Below are positions 52,941 to 62,564 of a DNA stretch of 64,000 bases, piece by piece. The stretch covers positions 652,632-716,631 of the forward strand of contig NZ_BAABBO010000007.1 in NCBI RefSeq assembly GCF_039538005.1, given 5' to 3'. The notes under the pieces were generated by a model that saw nothing but the letters and a program-made list of their open reading frames with translations, did no database searches and was not told the DNA's origin. A program made the position numbers and the translations under genes. How positions within the stretch are numbered: position 1 is the first letter of the stretch; the number at the start of each line of letters is the position of its first letter. Source of the stretch: Allohahella marinimesophila (GTDB lineage Bacteria > Pseudomonadota > Gammaproteobacteria > Pseudomonadales > Oleiphilaceae).

Positions 52941-55247
52941 CTACACAGCGTCGGCTTCCCACTTTTCAAGTATTTTGTCCAGCGTGATGGGGAAGCTCCG
53001 AATGCGGACGCCCGTCGCATCGAACACCGCGTTGGCTATCGCCGCGCCAGCGCCACAAATACCCAGTTCGCCGATACCTTTCGAGCCCAGCGGGTTCGAT
53101 CTGAAGTCGGGCTGGATACGAAAATGACAATCGATGTCCGGTACGTCCCGGTTGACAGGGATGTGGTACTCCGCAAGATCCCGGTTCATGAATGCGCCAT
53201 ATCGCTCATCCAGCATCAGCGACTCTCTCAGAGCGTACGACAGCCCCCAGACGACGCCACCCTTGACCTGCGAGGCCGCCGTCTTGCTGTTGAGGATGGT
53301 GCCAGCCGATACCACAGTCGTTATGCGCTCGACAGTCACCTCCGCGGTATCCTGGTCAACGCTGACTTCGACGAAGTGGGCGCCCCAGGACGACTGCGCA
53401 TAATTGTCATGGTCCTCGCCAGGTTCCACTTGACCCTTGACGCATAGCGTATCGAGATCGGCAGATTCGAGCAGCGCCTGCAGACTGAAGTCTTCGTTGT
53501 CGACAAGAATCCGCCCTTTGCTCAGCTGGGCAGAATCGATGGCGCCTTTCGACATGCTGGAGCACAGCGGTGCTTCGCTGAGCAGTTTGATGAGCTCACG
53601 TTTCAGGTTGTGGCAAGCTGCCTGCACAGCCGAGCCAGTGCTTCCCGCGCCGAACGATCCACCAGACCCACTGGAGGTCGGAAAAGCGCTGCGGCCAAGC
53701 TTAACCGTCACGTCCTCGACAGCTATTCCCAACTCTGCCGCGGCGATCTGCGCGAGAATCGTGTAGCTGCCAGTGCCGATATCAGTCATATCGGTCCGAA
53801 TCACGATAGCCCCGGTGCGGTCCAGTTCAAGCTCCGCGGCCGATTTGACCAACATATTGATGCGCACTGCCGAGGCCAGACCAAAGCCCCTGAGCTTTCG
53901 AGCTTCTGGCCCGACCTTGCTGCGCTGGGCCCAGCCGAAACGCTCCGCCCCTTCGCGCAGACAGCCCGCCAGATCGTGACTGGAAAAGGGCAGACCACTG
54001 GTCGGATGTTTGTCAGGCATATTGTTCAGCCGAAAATCAAGGGGATCGATTCCGCAAACCAGGGCCGCCTCGTCAATGGCAGACTCAAAGGCGAGTGTAC
54101 CTATGGCATCGCCCGGCGCTCTGGTCGAATCCAGCACGGGCATATTCACCGGCAGCACCCGGTGCCGGCTTCTGATTCCAGCGGCGCTGTAAGTCGTGCG
54201 GGCGCAAGCACCAGTAGCCTCGGCAAAGGGGTATCCATGGGCCGCAGGCATGACACTGTCATGACCTATGGCCACCAGCCTGCCAGCGGCATCCATGCCG
54301 AGCCTTATATGCTGAACTGAACTGCCACGATGCGGCGCATTGCTGAACACATTACGGCGCGTTTGCACCACGCGCACCGGCTGCTTCAGCATCAATGAGG
54401 CCAGACAAGCCAGCACGGCATCATTATGAATACCCAGCTTGGAACCAAACCCACCGCCAATGTAAGGGCTGTTGACCTCGACCTTGGATGGATCCAGCTT
54501 GAGCGTATTGGCCAGCCCCTCTACCGCACTGCCGATCACCTGCAGCGAACAGTACACGGTCAGCTTGTCGCCGTCGTAGCTGGCGATCGTCGCGTGCGGC
54601 TCCATGGCGGCAGACACCTGATTCGGCGTGTGATAACACACGTCAACCTGATGCACTGCATGTTGCCATTGCGACTCGAAATCGCCGTTGGCCGCATCCG
54701 GCTCGAGCCCTCCATCCAGGCTTTCCGGCGTCTGCAACTCCGGGTGTGTCCATAGCTCATCAAAACTGCTATCGCCAACACTGACCGCCACACGAACATC
54801 AGTCTCGTCGATGTCCACCCGAATGCAGTTGGCAGCATGTCTCGCCTGCTCAAGCGTCTCGGCGACCACGAGCGCAACGGGATAACCATGGTAGCGTATG
54901 CCCCTGCCCTGCATCACGGCGTGACTCTGTCCGAAGCGACCCGCATCAGCTGGCTCGCCGTACAACAACTGCTCGGGGATGTTTTCATGCGTGAGAATAT
55001 GCACCACACCGTCGCACCGTTCCGCTTCACTGCAATCGATACGGCTGATGAGGCCGGAGGGTACCTTGGCCTCGACGATCCAGCCCTCCAGGGGCCTCTG
55101 ACCGAGACTATGTTCAGCAGCATATCGGGCTCGACCCTGGACTTTGGCGGGGCCATCCACCCGGTCGACACCCAGGCCTATTCCGGGTGAAATATCTTCA
55201 TGCTGCGAGCTTATACCCTTGATAGTGGGATGATTCGGTGTCGTCAT
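52941..55247 (-). CDS. paoC: Molybdenum-cofactor subunit of aldehyde oxidoreductase (PaoC type)
   Basis: This is the large catalytic subunit of a xanthine-oxidase-family enzyme of the PaoABC type, which oxidises aldehydes to acids. From the ATG at 55247 it has 768 residues. It shows GRARYAAEHSLG at the N-terminus, the cofactor-binding NSPYIGGGFGSKLG and SGGSFGAGSTGSAVQAA regions, and the catalytic base E727 in GSKGIGELGICGAGAAIAN. The start is one base after the paoB stop. No signal peptide is present in any of the three subunits, so the enzyme is probably cytosolic unless co-exported. The natural aldehyde is unknown. Confidence 0.88.
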   Translation of the reverse strand: MTTPNHPTIKGISSQHEDISPGIGLGVDRVDGPAKVQGRARYAAEHSLGQRPLEGWIVEAKVPSGLISRIDCSEAERCDGVVHILTHENIPEQLLYGEPADAGRFGQSHAVMQGRGIRYHGYPVALVVAETLEQARHAANCIRVDIDETDVRVAVSVGDSSFDELWTHPELQTPESLDGGLEPDAANGDFESQWQHAVHQVDVCYHTPNQVSAAMEPHATIASYDGDKLTVYCSLQVIGSAVEGLANTLKLDPSKVEVNSPYIGGGFGSKLGIHNDAVLACLASLMLKQPVRVVQTRRNVFSNAPHRGSSVQHIRLGMDAAGRLVAIGHDSVMPAAHGYPFAEATGACARTTYSAAGIRSRHRVLPVNMPVLDSTRAPGDAIGTLAFESAIDEAALVCGIDPLDFRLNNMPDKHPTSGLPFSSHDLAGCLREGAERFGWAQRSKVGPEARKLRGFGLASAVRINMLVKSAAELELDRTGAIVIRTDMTDIGTGSYTILAQIAAAELGIAVEDVTVKLGRSAFPTSSGSGGSFGAGSTGSAVQAACHNLKRELIKLLSEAPLCSSMSKGAIDSAQLSKGRILVDNEDFSLQALLESADLDTLCVKGQVEPGEDHDNYAQSSWGAHFVEVSVDQDTAEVTVERITTVVSAGTILNSKTAASQVKGGVVWGLSYALRESLMLDERYGAFMNRDLAEYHIPVNRDVPDIDCHFRIQPDFRSNPLGSKGIGELGICGAGAAIANAVFDATGVRIRSFPITLDKILEKWEADAV

Positions 55248-55248
55248 G

Positions 55249-56271
55249 TCAGCTTCCCTGCTCAATATCATTGGCTTTGTTTGCCGAGCGTCTACACGCC
55301 GACTCAGCATCTCGAAGTACAGCCAGCAGCGTTCGCCTGGCCAGCGGGATCTTGAAATCATTACCACCATACGACCGTGCCATGTCGAGCTCAGCGTTCA
55401 CAGCTGATTCAAATAATGCTTCGCTGGCCACCTCGCCTTTCATTGCAGCTTCAGCCTTTCTGGCTCGCCAGGGCTTGTGAGCCACGCCACCGAGCGCCAG
55501 CCTGATATCAGCGATGCGATCGCCCTCCATGCGGAGTACGCAGGCCACAGACACCAGCGCAAAGGCATACGAACTGCGGTCGCGCACCTTGCGATAGATC
55601 TGAGTACCACCCGGAGAGGACGGCAACTCGACATGCGTGATCCATTCACCGGAACGTAATTCGCTTTCGATATCAGGGCGATCGCCTGGCGCCTTGTAAA
55701 ACTCGTCAAGCCCGAGGCGTCTCGAATCTCCAGCCGAGTTTAATGTAATCACTTCGGCATCGAGCGCCATCATGGCCACCGCCATATCCGAAGGATGCGT
55801 CGCGATACAGCTGTCAGACGCGCCGAAAATAGCATGGATGCGCGTGAAGCCACCTACCGCTGAGCACCCCTCGCCGGGATTGCGCTTGTTACAGGGACGA
55901 GCCGTGTCATAAAAATAATAACAGCGCGTACGTTGCAACAGATTGCCCGCGGTCGTGGCCCGGTTACGCAACTGCACCGTTGCTCCTGACAACAGCGCCT
56001 GAGAAAGTACCGACCAATCAGCGCGAACTCGTCGGTCAGACGCCAGTGCAGTATTGGTCACCAGCGCACCGATTCGCAGGCCAGCCTGCGTCTGGTCGAT
56101 GTCGTTATATTCAAGCCGGGAAATATCAAGAAGACGTGCAGGCTGTTCGATTTCGTGCTTCATGAGATCAACCAGGTTGGTGCCACCAGCCAGGTAACGA
56201 TCAGAGGCGCCAGGTTCCAGCTCGGCCAGCGCGTCCGCACTATCCGCGCTTTCATAGGTAAAAGGTTTCAT
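55249..56271 (-). CDS. paoB: FAD and [4Fe-4S] subunit of aldehyde oxidoreductase (PaoB type)
   Basis: This is the flavin subunit of the aldehyde oxidoreductase. The FAD loops RYLAGGTNLVDLMK and RATTAGNLLQ are present. C117, C127, C136 and C155 (RTRCYYF, RPCNKRNPGEGC, SDSCIA) match the extra [4Fe-4S] cluster of E. coli PaoB, distinguishing it from most xanthine dehydrogenases. From the ATG at 56271, which overlaps the paoA stop, it has 340 residues. The C-terminal CO-dehydrogenase flavoprotein domain follows from about 225. Confidence 0.88.
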   Translation of the reverse strand: MKPFTYESADSADALAELEPGASDRYLAGGTNLVDLMKHEIEQPARLLDISRLEYNDIDQTQAGLRIGALVTNTALASDRRVRADWSVLSQALLSGATVQLRNRATTAGNLLQRTRCYYFYDTARPCNKRNPGEGCSAVGGFTRIHAIFGASDSCIATHPSDMAVAMMALDAEVITLNSAGDSRRLGLDEFYKAPGDRPDIESELRSGEWITHVELPSSPGGTQIYRKVRDRSSYAFALVSVACVLRMEGDRIADIRLALGGVAHKPWRARKAEAAMKGEVASEALFESAVNAELDMARSYGGNDFKIPLARRTLLAVLRDAESACRRSANKANDIEQGS

Positions 56272-56759
56272 TTTCCAGCAAGCTCCTCGATGGCCGATAC
56301 GATGTTGGGGTAGGCGCCACAACGACAGAGATTTCCGCTCATGCGCTCACTGATTTCCTCTCGCGACCAAACAACCGTATCCCCTTGGGTGACCACACTC
56401 GGCTCTTGTCTAGCCATTTCGTCCAGCATGGCGACAGCCGAACACAACTGGCCCGGGGTGCAATACCCACATTGAAACCCGTCGTGACGTACGAAGGCCT
56501 GCTGAACTGGATGCAGCTCACCGTCCTTCGAAAGGCCTTCTACCGTGGTTACCTGCTGATCGGCGCACTGGCAGGCGAGAACGAGGCAGGCATTGACACG
56601 CCGGCCATCTAGCAAAACCGTACAGGCTCCGCACTGCCCGTGATCGCATCCTTTCTTGGTACCGGTCAGACCTATTTCGAAACGGACAAGGTCGAGCAGT
56701 GTCACCCTGGGATCGTCGGGTAGTTGGCGGGATTCACCGTTGAGCGTGAGTGATGGCAT
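56268..56759 (-). CDS. paoA: Two-[2Fe-2S] subunit of aldehyde oxidoreductase (PaoA type)
   Basis: This small subunit carries two [2Fe-2S] clusters. Residues 38-58 (C38-x4-C43-x2-C46-x11-C58) form the plant-ferredoxin-type cluster, and C97-x2-C100 with C145-x-C147 form the second. The 163-residue protein starts at the ATG at 56759, preceded by GGAGAA. E. coli PaoA begins with a Tat signal, but here no twin-arginine leader is evident in the chosen start or just upstream. It is the first gene of the three-gene set. A chaperone for cofactor insertion (PaoD/XdhC) is not seen in the window. Confidence 0.87.
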   Translation of the reverse strand: MPSLTLNGESRQLPDDPRVTLLDLVRFEIGLTGTKKGCDHGQCGACTVLLDGRRVNACLVLACQCADQQVTTVEGLSKDGELHPVQQAFVRHDGFQCGYCTPGQLCSAVAMLDEMARQEPSVVTQGDTVVWSREEISERMSGNLCRCGAYPNIVSAIEELAGK

Positions 56760-57027
56760 AGGTTCTCCGTGAACACTGATTGATGGCCGCATGAATCGCG
56801 CCTGATGAGAGAGCTGTACGATGGAAAGGGCGCCATCGACCTTCCCCAGGCGCTTATCTGCTCTCGGATATGAGAAACCACAGTATGTAAATCGAACGCC
56901 TACTGTCGCTCGCGCGCCTTGCTTGGTATCATGCTCGACCGTCGCCGGCTTCTGCCGCGTGACCACCGCTCTTTTACATGCCCAGCTCAGTGCCCTGAGT
57001 ACGCCCCGAATCAATTCGAGAAGCCAT
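56760..57027. promoter_or_regulatory. Divergent intergenic region, paoABC / SuhB homologue
   Basis: This 268-bp spacer should hold the promoters for the leftward pao genes and the rightward suhB-like gene. A frame stays open across it on the minus strand, but its translation shows no family similarity and runs into the suhB-like gene. I see no convincing operator. Confidence 0.4.
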
Positions 57028-57972
57028 ATGCAGCCAGCCGTCAATATTGTTGTCAGAACCTTGCGAAATACACGCGAGCATCTCATCGATCTCGTCAACA
57101 GGGAGTCGCTGACGTTCAGTGACCAACAAGAGGTGAGCGAGCTGATCAGGCGAGTGAACGAAAGCTTCCATCAGGATGTCAGTCGCGCCATCGAGCGTGC
57201 CTATCCCCGTCATACTGTCATAGCGGCAGGCGGTTCCGCCTCGGACTCGAAGCTTGGCAGTGCCGGGAAAGCTGGCAAGTTCGGCAAAGCAAAAGATGCC
57301 TCGAAAGACGAACGCAAGCCGAATGAAGCTGAGCAATTGGCAGCACTGACCTGGGAGCTCATGCCAGTGCACAACCCGATCTCGATGGTAAGAGGCTGGA
57401 GTGACTGGGGACTGAGCCTGGTAGCGAAACGTGGCGATGACATCGAACATGCCATCTATTTCGAACCAATCACTGGTGTTGAGTATACCGCCAGCCGCGG
57501 CAAGAGCGCTTCGAAAGACGACCGCCGCATTCGCATATCACCACAGGTCGACTTGAGCCTGAGCCTGTTGACTGGCAACCCAGTGGATAACATTACTGTC
57601 GAGAAATCCGAAGCAGATGGTGACAATGCCGGGGAAGCGGAAAAACAGGACTACACATCCAACCTGAAGGCACTGACAACACTGGCCTTCGGTTTTCGGC
57701 CAGGCTTCAACGCGCCACTCGCGCTGCTCCAGGCCGCTTCAAACCAGGTGGATGCTGCGGTGCTGTCCCGTGTGGACATGAGTGAGTGTGCCGCCGCCGC
57801 CTTCATCGCACAGGAAGCCGGCGCCTTGTTGACCCGCTTCGACGGCACGCCCATCAATAGCCGGACGAACCCGCGATCCACAGCCGGTTCAGCTGCCAAA
57901 GCCACGCTGATCTGCGCCAATGCAAAACTGACCAAGACCTTGCTCGGACAGCTCAACAGCAGCCAGCGCTGA
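57028..57972 (+). CDS. suhB: SuhB homologue with lost catalytic metal site (probable pseudo-enzyme)
   Basis: This 314-residue protein aligns with SuhB end to end: QPAVNIVVRTLRNTRE at the start, RAYPRHTVI, YFEPITGVEYTASRG (SuhB: VYDPMRNELFTATRG), and IAQEAGALLTRFDG near the end. The IMPase metal ligands are gone: the EE after HTII is AGG at 67-69, the DPxDGT loop is MPVHNP at 112-117, and the C-terminal PWD is MSE at 251-253. Two charged insertions are present, a Lys/Gly/Ser-rich one at about 70-106 and an acidic one at about 191-210. It occupies the suhB position relative to trmJ-cysE-iscS. SuhB in E. coli also acts in rRNA antitermination, independently of catalysis, and that role is the likeliest here. 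Confidence 0.8.
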   Translation: MQPAVNIVVRTLRNTREHLIDLVNRESLTFSDQQEVSELIRRVNESFHQDVSRAIERAYPRHTVIAAGGSASDSKLGSAGKAGKFGKAKDASKDERKPNEAEQLAALTWELMPVHNPISMVRGWSDWGLSLVAKRGDDIEHAIYFEPITGVEYTASRGKSASKDDRRIRISPQVDLSLSLLTGNPVDNITVEKSEADGDNAGEAEKQDYTSNLKALTTLAFGFRPGFNAPLALLQAASNQVDAAVLSRVDMSECAAAAFIAQEAGALLTRFDGTPINSRTNPRSTAGSAAKATLICANAKLTKTLLGQLNSSQR

Positions 57973-57990
57973 ACACGCTGGCCTGAAGGG

Positions 57991-58020
57991 CCGGACTCAG
58001 ACCTAGGGTCTGTAGTCCGG
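57991..58020. terminator. Long hairpin spanning the end of secF and the suhB-like 3' region
   Basis: CCGGACTCAGACC (57991-58003) pairs with GGTCTG and AGTCCGG (58007-58012 and 58014-58020) with one bulged T and a 3-nt loop: 13 base pairs. It lies between convergent genes and includes the secF stop codon and last codons. No T run follows on either side. Confidence 0.6.
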
Positions 58021-58992
58021 CGAGTCCTGATCCACGCCTTCCTTAAGCGGTATCATCATATCGTCCTTGCTCACCTTGGTCGCCAGCAGCAGGCTACTCG
58101 CGACGTAGATCGAGGAATAGGTACCGATCACGATACCGATAATGAGTGCCGTCGCAAAGCCCTGCAGTGCCTCTCCACCGAAGATGTACAGCGCCGACAG
58201 CACGAGTAAGGTCGTCAAACCGGTCACTATAGTCCGCGACAGGGTCTGGGTCAGCGATATATCGATGATCTCGCGAGAAGACTCGATACGGAAAGCCCTG
58301 AAATTTTCCCTGATCCGGTCATATACCACGATGGTATCGTTCAGTGAGTAACCGATGACTGCCAGCACGGCCGCCAGTACGTTCAGATCGAAGTCCCATT
58401 GAAACAGGGCGAAAGCACCGATCGTTATGATGACATCATGGATGAGCGCAACAACAGCCCCTATGGAGAATTTGAAGACGAAGCGGAAGGAGATGTAGAC
58501 CATGATGGTGGCCAGAGCCAGCAGCAGGCCGAGCCCCCCCTGCTCCTTCAGCTCCTCACCAACCTGCGCACCGACGAACTCCGAGCGCTTCAGCTCAATA
58601 TTACCCATGCCTTCGACGCTTGACAGATCAGTGACGATCTTGGTTCCCAGGTTCTGGTCGAAGTCCTGCTGCAGGCGCACCAGAATGCTTGTATCGGTAC
58701 CAAACTGCTGTACTACAAAGCTCTCATAGCCCTTCTCTTCCAGCGCTTCTCGAACCTCGGCGACGCGTGGCGCCTGCTCGTACTCCAGCTCCACGAGGCT
58801 TCCGCCGGTGAAGTCGAGACCGAGATTGAGTCCTCGAACCGCTAGTGCGCCAATACTGATGATAATCAACAGCGCCGAAAAGATAAGTGCTGCCTTCGAA
58901 AGACCCATGAAGGGAATGACGCGCTCTTCGAAAACTGGCGGATCACCCGCCGCAGAGTTGTTCATGTCTGATGAAAGATCCCTGTTAGCCAT
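58003..58992 (-). CDS. secF: SecF, protein-export membrane subunit
   Basis: SecF forms with SecD an RND-like pair that uses the proton gradient to help preproteins leave the SecYEG channel. Six membrane segments are arranged as one helix, a periplasmic domain (about 60-150) and five further helices. The conserved region LNLGLDFTGGSLVEL, and later AVIGYSLNDTIVVYDRIRENF and ALYIFGGEALQGFATALIIGIVIGTYSSIYVAS, is intact. Length is 329 residues. Its ATG shares a base with the secD stop (TAATG). Confidence 0.96.
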   Translation of the reverse strand: MANRDLSSDMNNSAAGDPPVFEERVIPFMGLSKAALIFSALLIIISIGALAVRGLNLGLDFTGGSLVELEYEQAPRVAEVREALEEKGYESFVVQQFGTDTSILVRLQQDFDQNLGTKIVTDLSSVEGMGNIELKRSEFVGAQVGEELKEQGGLGLLLALATIMVYISFRFVFKFSIGAVVALIHDVIITIGAFALFQWDFDLNVLAAVLAVIGYSLNDTIVVYDRIRENFRAFRIESSREIIDISLTQTLSRTIVTGLTTLLVLSALYIFGGEALQGFATALIIGIVIGTYSSIYVASSLLLATKVSKDDMMIPLKEGVDQDSPDYRP

Positions 58993-60905
58993 TATGAACG
59001 ACTCCCTGTTGCCGGAGCTGAGGTCACTTCAGGCGGTGTGATCGATTTGCGGCTACCAATCTGAATAGTGTCCAGACGCTTGCCACCGTAGACGAGGTTC
59101 GTCATCGCTCTGGTCAGCATGATTGCCGTGAACATGGAGGTCGCAATACCAATTGAGAGCGTGATGGCAAAGCCCTTGATAGGCCCTGTACCCACTGCGA
59201 ACAGAATGACCGCTGCGATAAGTGTGGTGATGTTACCGTCGAAGATAGACACGAAAGCGCGATCGTAGCCAGCATGAATGGCTGCCTGAACAGGCATCCC
59301 CTTTCTCAGTTCTTCCCTGATACGCTCGTAAATCAGCACGTTGGCGTCAACAGCCATACCGACCGTCAGTACGATACCGGCAATACCTGGCAAAGTCAGG
59401 GTCGCGGAGAACATGGACATGATGGCTATCAGAATGAAAACGTTGGCCAACAGGGCAAGATTGGCGAAGAGTCCGAAGACCCTGTAGACCGCCACCATGA
59501 AGATGAGCACCAGCACGAAGCCCAGCAGCATCGACTTCAGACCTGCCTCGATATTCTGCGCACCAAGGCTTGGTCCGATTGTTCGCTCTTCGACAAAGTA
59601 CATCGGCGCCGCGAGTGCACCAGAGCGTAGCAGCAGAGCCAGTTCACTGGCCTCAGCAGGCGAATCGAGACCAGTGATGCGGAATTCGTTCCCGAGTGGT
59701 GACTGAATGGTCGCCAGACTGATCAGGCCTTTTTCGGTGTAACGCTCTCGCTCCTGGACGACTTCGCCGTTGCGCTCGATATTGTTGGTGCGCTCCTTGT
59801 CCTCGACGAAAAGCACTGCCATACGTCGCTGAACAGCATTTCTGGTCACTCGCAGCATCTTGCTGCCACCAGGGCCGTCGAGCTTGATGTTGACCTGTGG
59901 CTGGCCGGTCTCGTCAAAACTCTGATTGGCATTAGTGACACTACTACCAGTGATAATGACATCACGTTCGACGATGGCACTGCGGTTTTCTGAGCGGAAG
60001 TCGAACTTCTGTGTATTGATCGCGGCTTCATCTGGCTTGGCTTCAAGGCGGAATTCCAGCGTAGCCGTCGCACCGATGACCCGCTTGGCAAGCGCAGTAT
60101 CCTGTACACCCGGCAACTGGACGACAATCCGCCCCCTGCCCTGGCGCTGAACCAGAGGCTCGGCAACACCAAGCTCGTTGACCCGGTTTCTCAGGGTGCT
60201 GAGGTTCTGATTGATGGCATATTCTTCAATCGACCGAATCTCACTATCGAGAACGGTCAGTTTTAGATCGAAACTGTCACCATTGTCGACGGCCTCGGCC
60301 AGAAATGTACCGAACTCTCTCCGTGTGAAGTTGAGTGCTTCATCTCTGGTATCTTCGTCACGAAAACGAACCATGATAGTCGTGGGATTGCTGATATCGA
60401 GTTCGCGATAGCGCAGCTTTTCCTCGCGGAACCGGGTCTTGAGCTCGCTCTGGTAGACTTCAATATTGGTCTGCAGCGCCTTGTCGAGGTCGACTTCCAT
60501 CAGGAAGTGAACGCCACCACGAAGGTCAAGACCGAGCTTCATTGGCTCAGCGCCAAGGCCTTTCAGCCAGTCTGGCGTCGACGGCAGAAGGTTGAGGGCG
60601 ACAACGTACTCATCACCCATCTGGCGCTCGACCACCGAGCGGGCCGACAGCTGACTCTCGTTCGAATCGAATCGCAGGCGAATGGTGTTATCCACCACCT
60701 CCGGTGCAAAAAAGTCGATGCCGGCCTGCTCAAGCGCTTCTGTCGTGCGCTTCAGATCAGCCTCTCCCAGCTCCCTGGAGCTGCTTTCGCCACTGACCTG
60801 AATAGCAAACTCGTCAGGATAGAGGTTTGGCAGCGCGTAGATCACGCCGAAGAGGACAACCAGTATGATTAAAATATTCTTCCAAAGCGGAAAGCGATTG
60901 AGCAT
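58992..60905 (-). CDS. secD: SecD, protein-export membrane subunit
   Basis: SecD is the large partner of SecF, with one N-terminal membrane helix (ILIILVVLFGVIYALPNLYP), a large periplasmic P1 region, and five C-terminal helices from about residue 455. Hallmarks include LGLDLRGGVHFLMEVD, the FRITGLDSPAEASELALLLRSGALAAP junction, and AVDANVLIYERIREELRKG in the fourth membrane segment. Length is 637 residues. It is 15 bp downstream of yajC. Confidence 0.97.
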   Translation of the reverse strand: MLNRFPLWKNILIILVVLFGVIYALPNLYPDEFAIQVSGESSSRELGEADLKRTTEALEQAGIDFFAPEVVDNTIRLRFDSNESQLSARSVVERQMGDEYVVALNLLPSTPDWLKGLGAEPMKLGLDLRGGVHFLMEVDLDKALQTNIEVYQSELKTRFREEKLRYRELDISNPTTIMVRFRDEDTRDEALNFTRREFGTFLAEAVDNGDSFDLKLTVLDSEIRSIEEYAINQNLSTLRNRVNELGVAEPLVQRQGRGRIVVQLPGVQDTALAKRVIGATATLEFRLEAKPDEAAINTQKFDFRSENRSAIVERDVIITGSSVTNANQSFDETGQPQVNIKLDGPGGSKMLRVTRNAVQRRMAVLFVEDKERTNNIERNGEVVQERERYTEKGLISLATIQSPLGNEFRITGLDSPAEASELALLLRSGALAAPMYFVEERTIGPSLGAQNIEAGLKSMLLGFVLVLIFMVAVYRVFGLFANLALLANVFILIAIMSMFSATLTLPGIAGIVLTVGMAVDANVLIYERIREELRKGMPVQAAIHAGYDRAFVSIFDGNITTLIAAVILFAVGTGPIKGFAITLSIGIATSMFTAIMLTRAMTNLVYGGKRLDTIQIGSRKSITPPEVTSAPATGSRS

Positions 60906-60920
60906 CTAGCCCGACTCCTG

Positions 60921-61346
60921 TCAGATATCTTTCAGCGTGCCCTTGGGCAGAACTGCGGAAACAGCAACTTTCTGAACCTTGATTTCGACGCCGTCAGACA
61001 CTTCGATAGCGATGAAGTCGTCCTTGATGCGAACGATCCGGCCCATGATGCCACCATTGACGATGACTTCGTCACCCTTGCCCAGACCACCTACCAGCTC
61101 GCGATGCTCTTTCGCACGCTTGCTCTGCGGGCGCCACACCAGGAAGTAGAAGATGAGCACGAAACCGCCAAGGAACAGAATCTGCATCAGGGCACCAGGG
61201 CCTTGTGGCGGACCGGCTGGCGCCGCAGCGGCACCAGCGGATGCGGCCAGCAGGGAAACCGTAGCGAGGCAGGAAGCAATACGCCGTGTGCCCTGTACCG
61301 ATGAGAATCGTGAAGAAAGACCTGTGTAACCCGTGAACGAACCCAT
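60921..61346 (-). CDS. yajC: YajC, Sec accessory membrane protein
   Basis: YajC is a small inner-membrane protein that associates with SecDF. The membrane helix MQILFLGGFVLIFYFLVWRPQSKRAKEHREL is standard, followed by GDEVIVNGGIMGRIVRIKDDFIAIEV. From 61346 it is 141 residues, longer than E. coli YajC (110), because of an N-terminal segment containing a signal-like Ala-rich hydrophobic stretch (residues about 25-42). The start could be further in, but no later ATG precedes the conserved helix except the Met at the helix itself. Confidence 0.9.
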   Translation of the reverse strand: MGSFTGYTGLSSRFSSVQGTRRIASCLATVSLLAASAGAAAAPAGPPQGPGALMQILFLGGFVLIFYFLVWRPQSKRAKEHRELVGGLGKGDEVIVNGGIMGRIVRIKDDFIAIEVSDGVEIKVQKVAVSAVLPKGTLKDI

Positions 61347-61391
61347 GAACGACTCCTGAAGAGCTGGTAATGAAAAGATGATAAACCGCTG

Positions 61392-62528
<1,137 letters not shown>

Positions 62529-62564
62529 GGCCTGCAGACTCCCTGATGTAGGTGGTGGACGATA

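Noticed and set aside
56760..57098. N-terminal extension of PaoA that could hold a Tat leader
   Set aside because: It has Arg residues but no twin-Arg motif followed by a hydrophobic core, and it runs into the suhB-like gene.
57028..57972. Calling the SuhB homologue a pseudogene
   Set aside because: The frame is intact, the fold-defining residues are conserved and the start has a normal context; only the metal site is changed.
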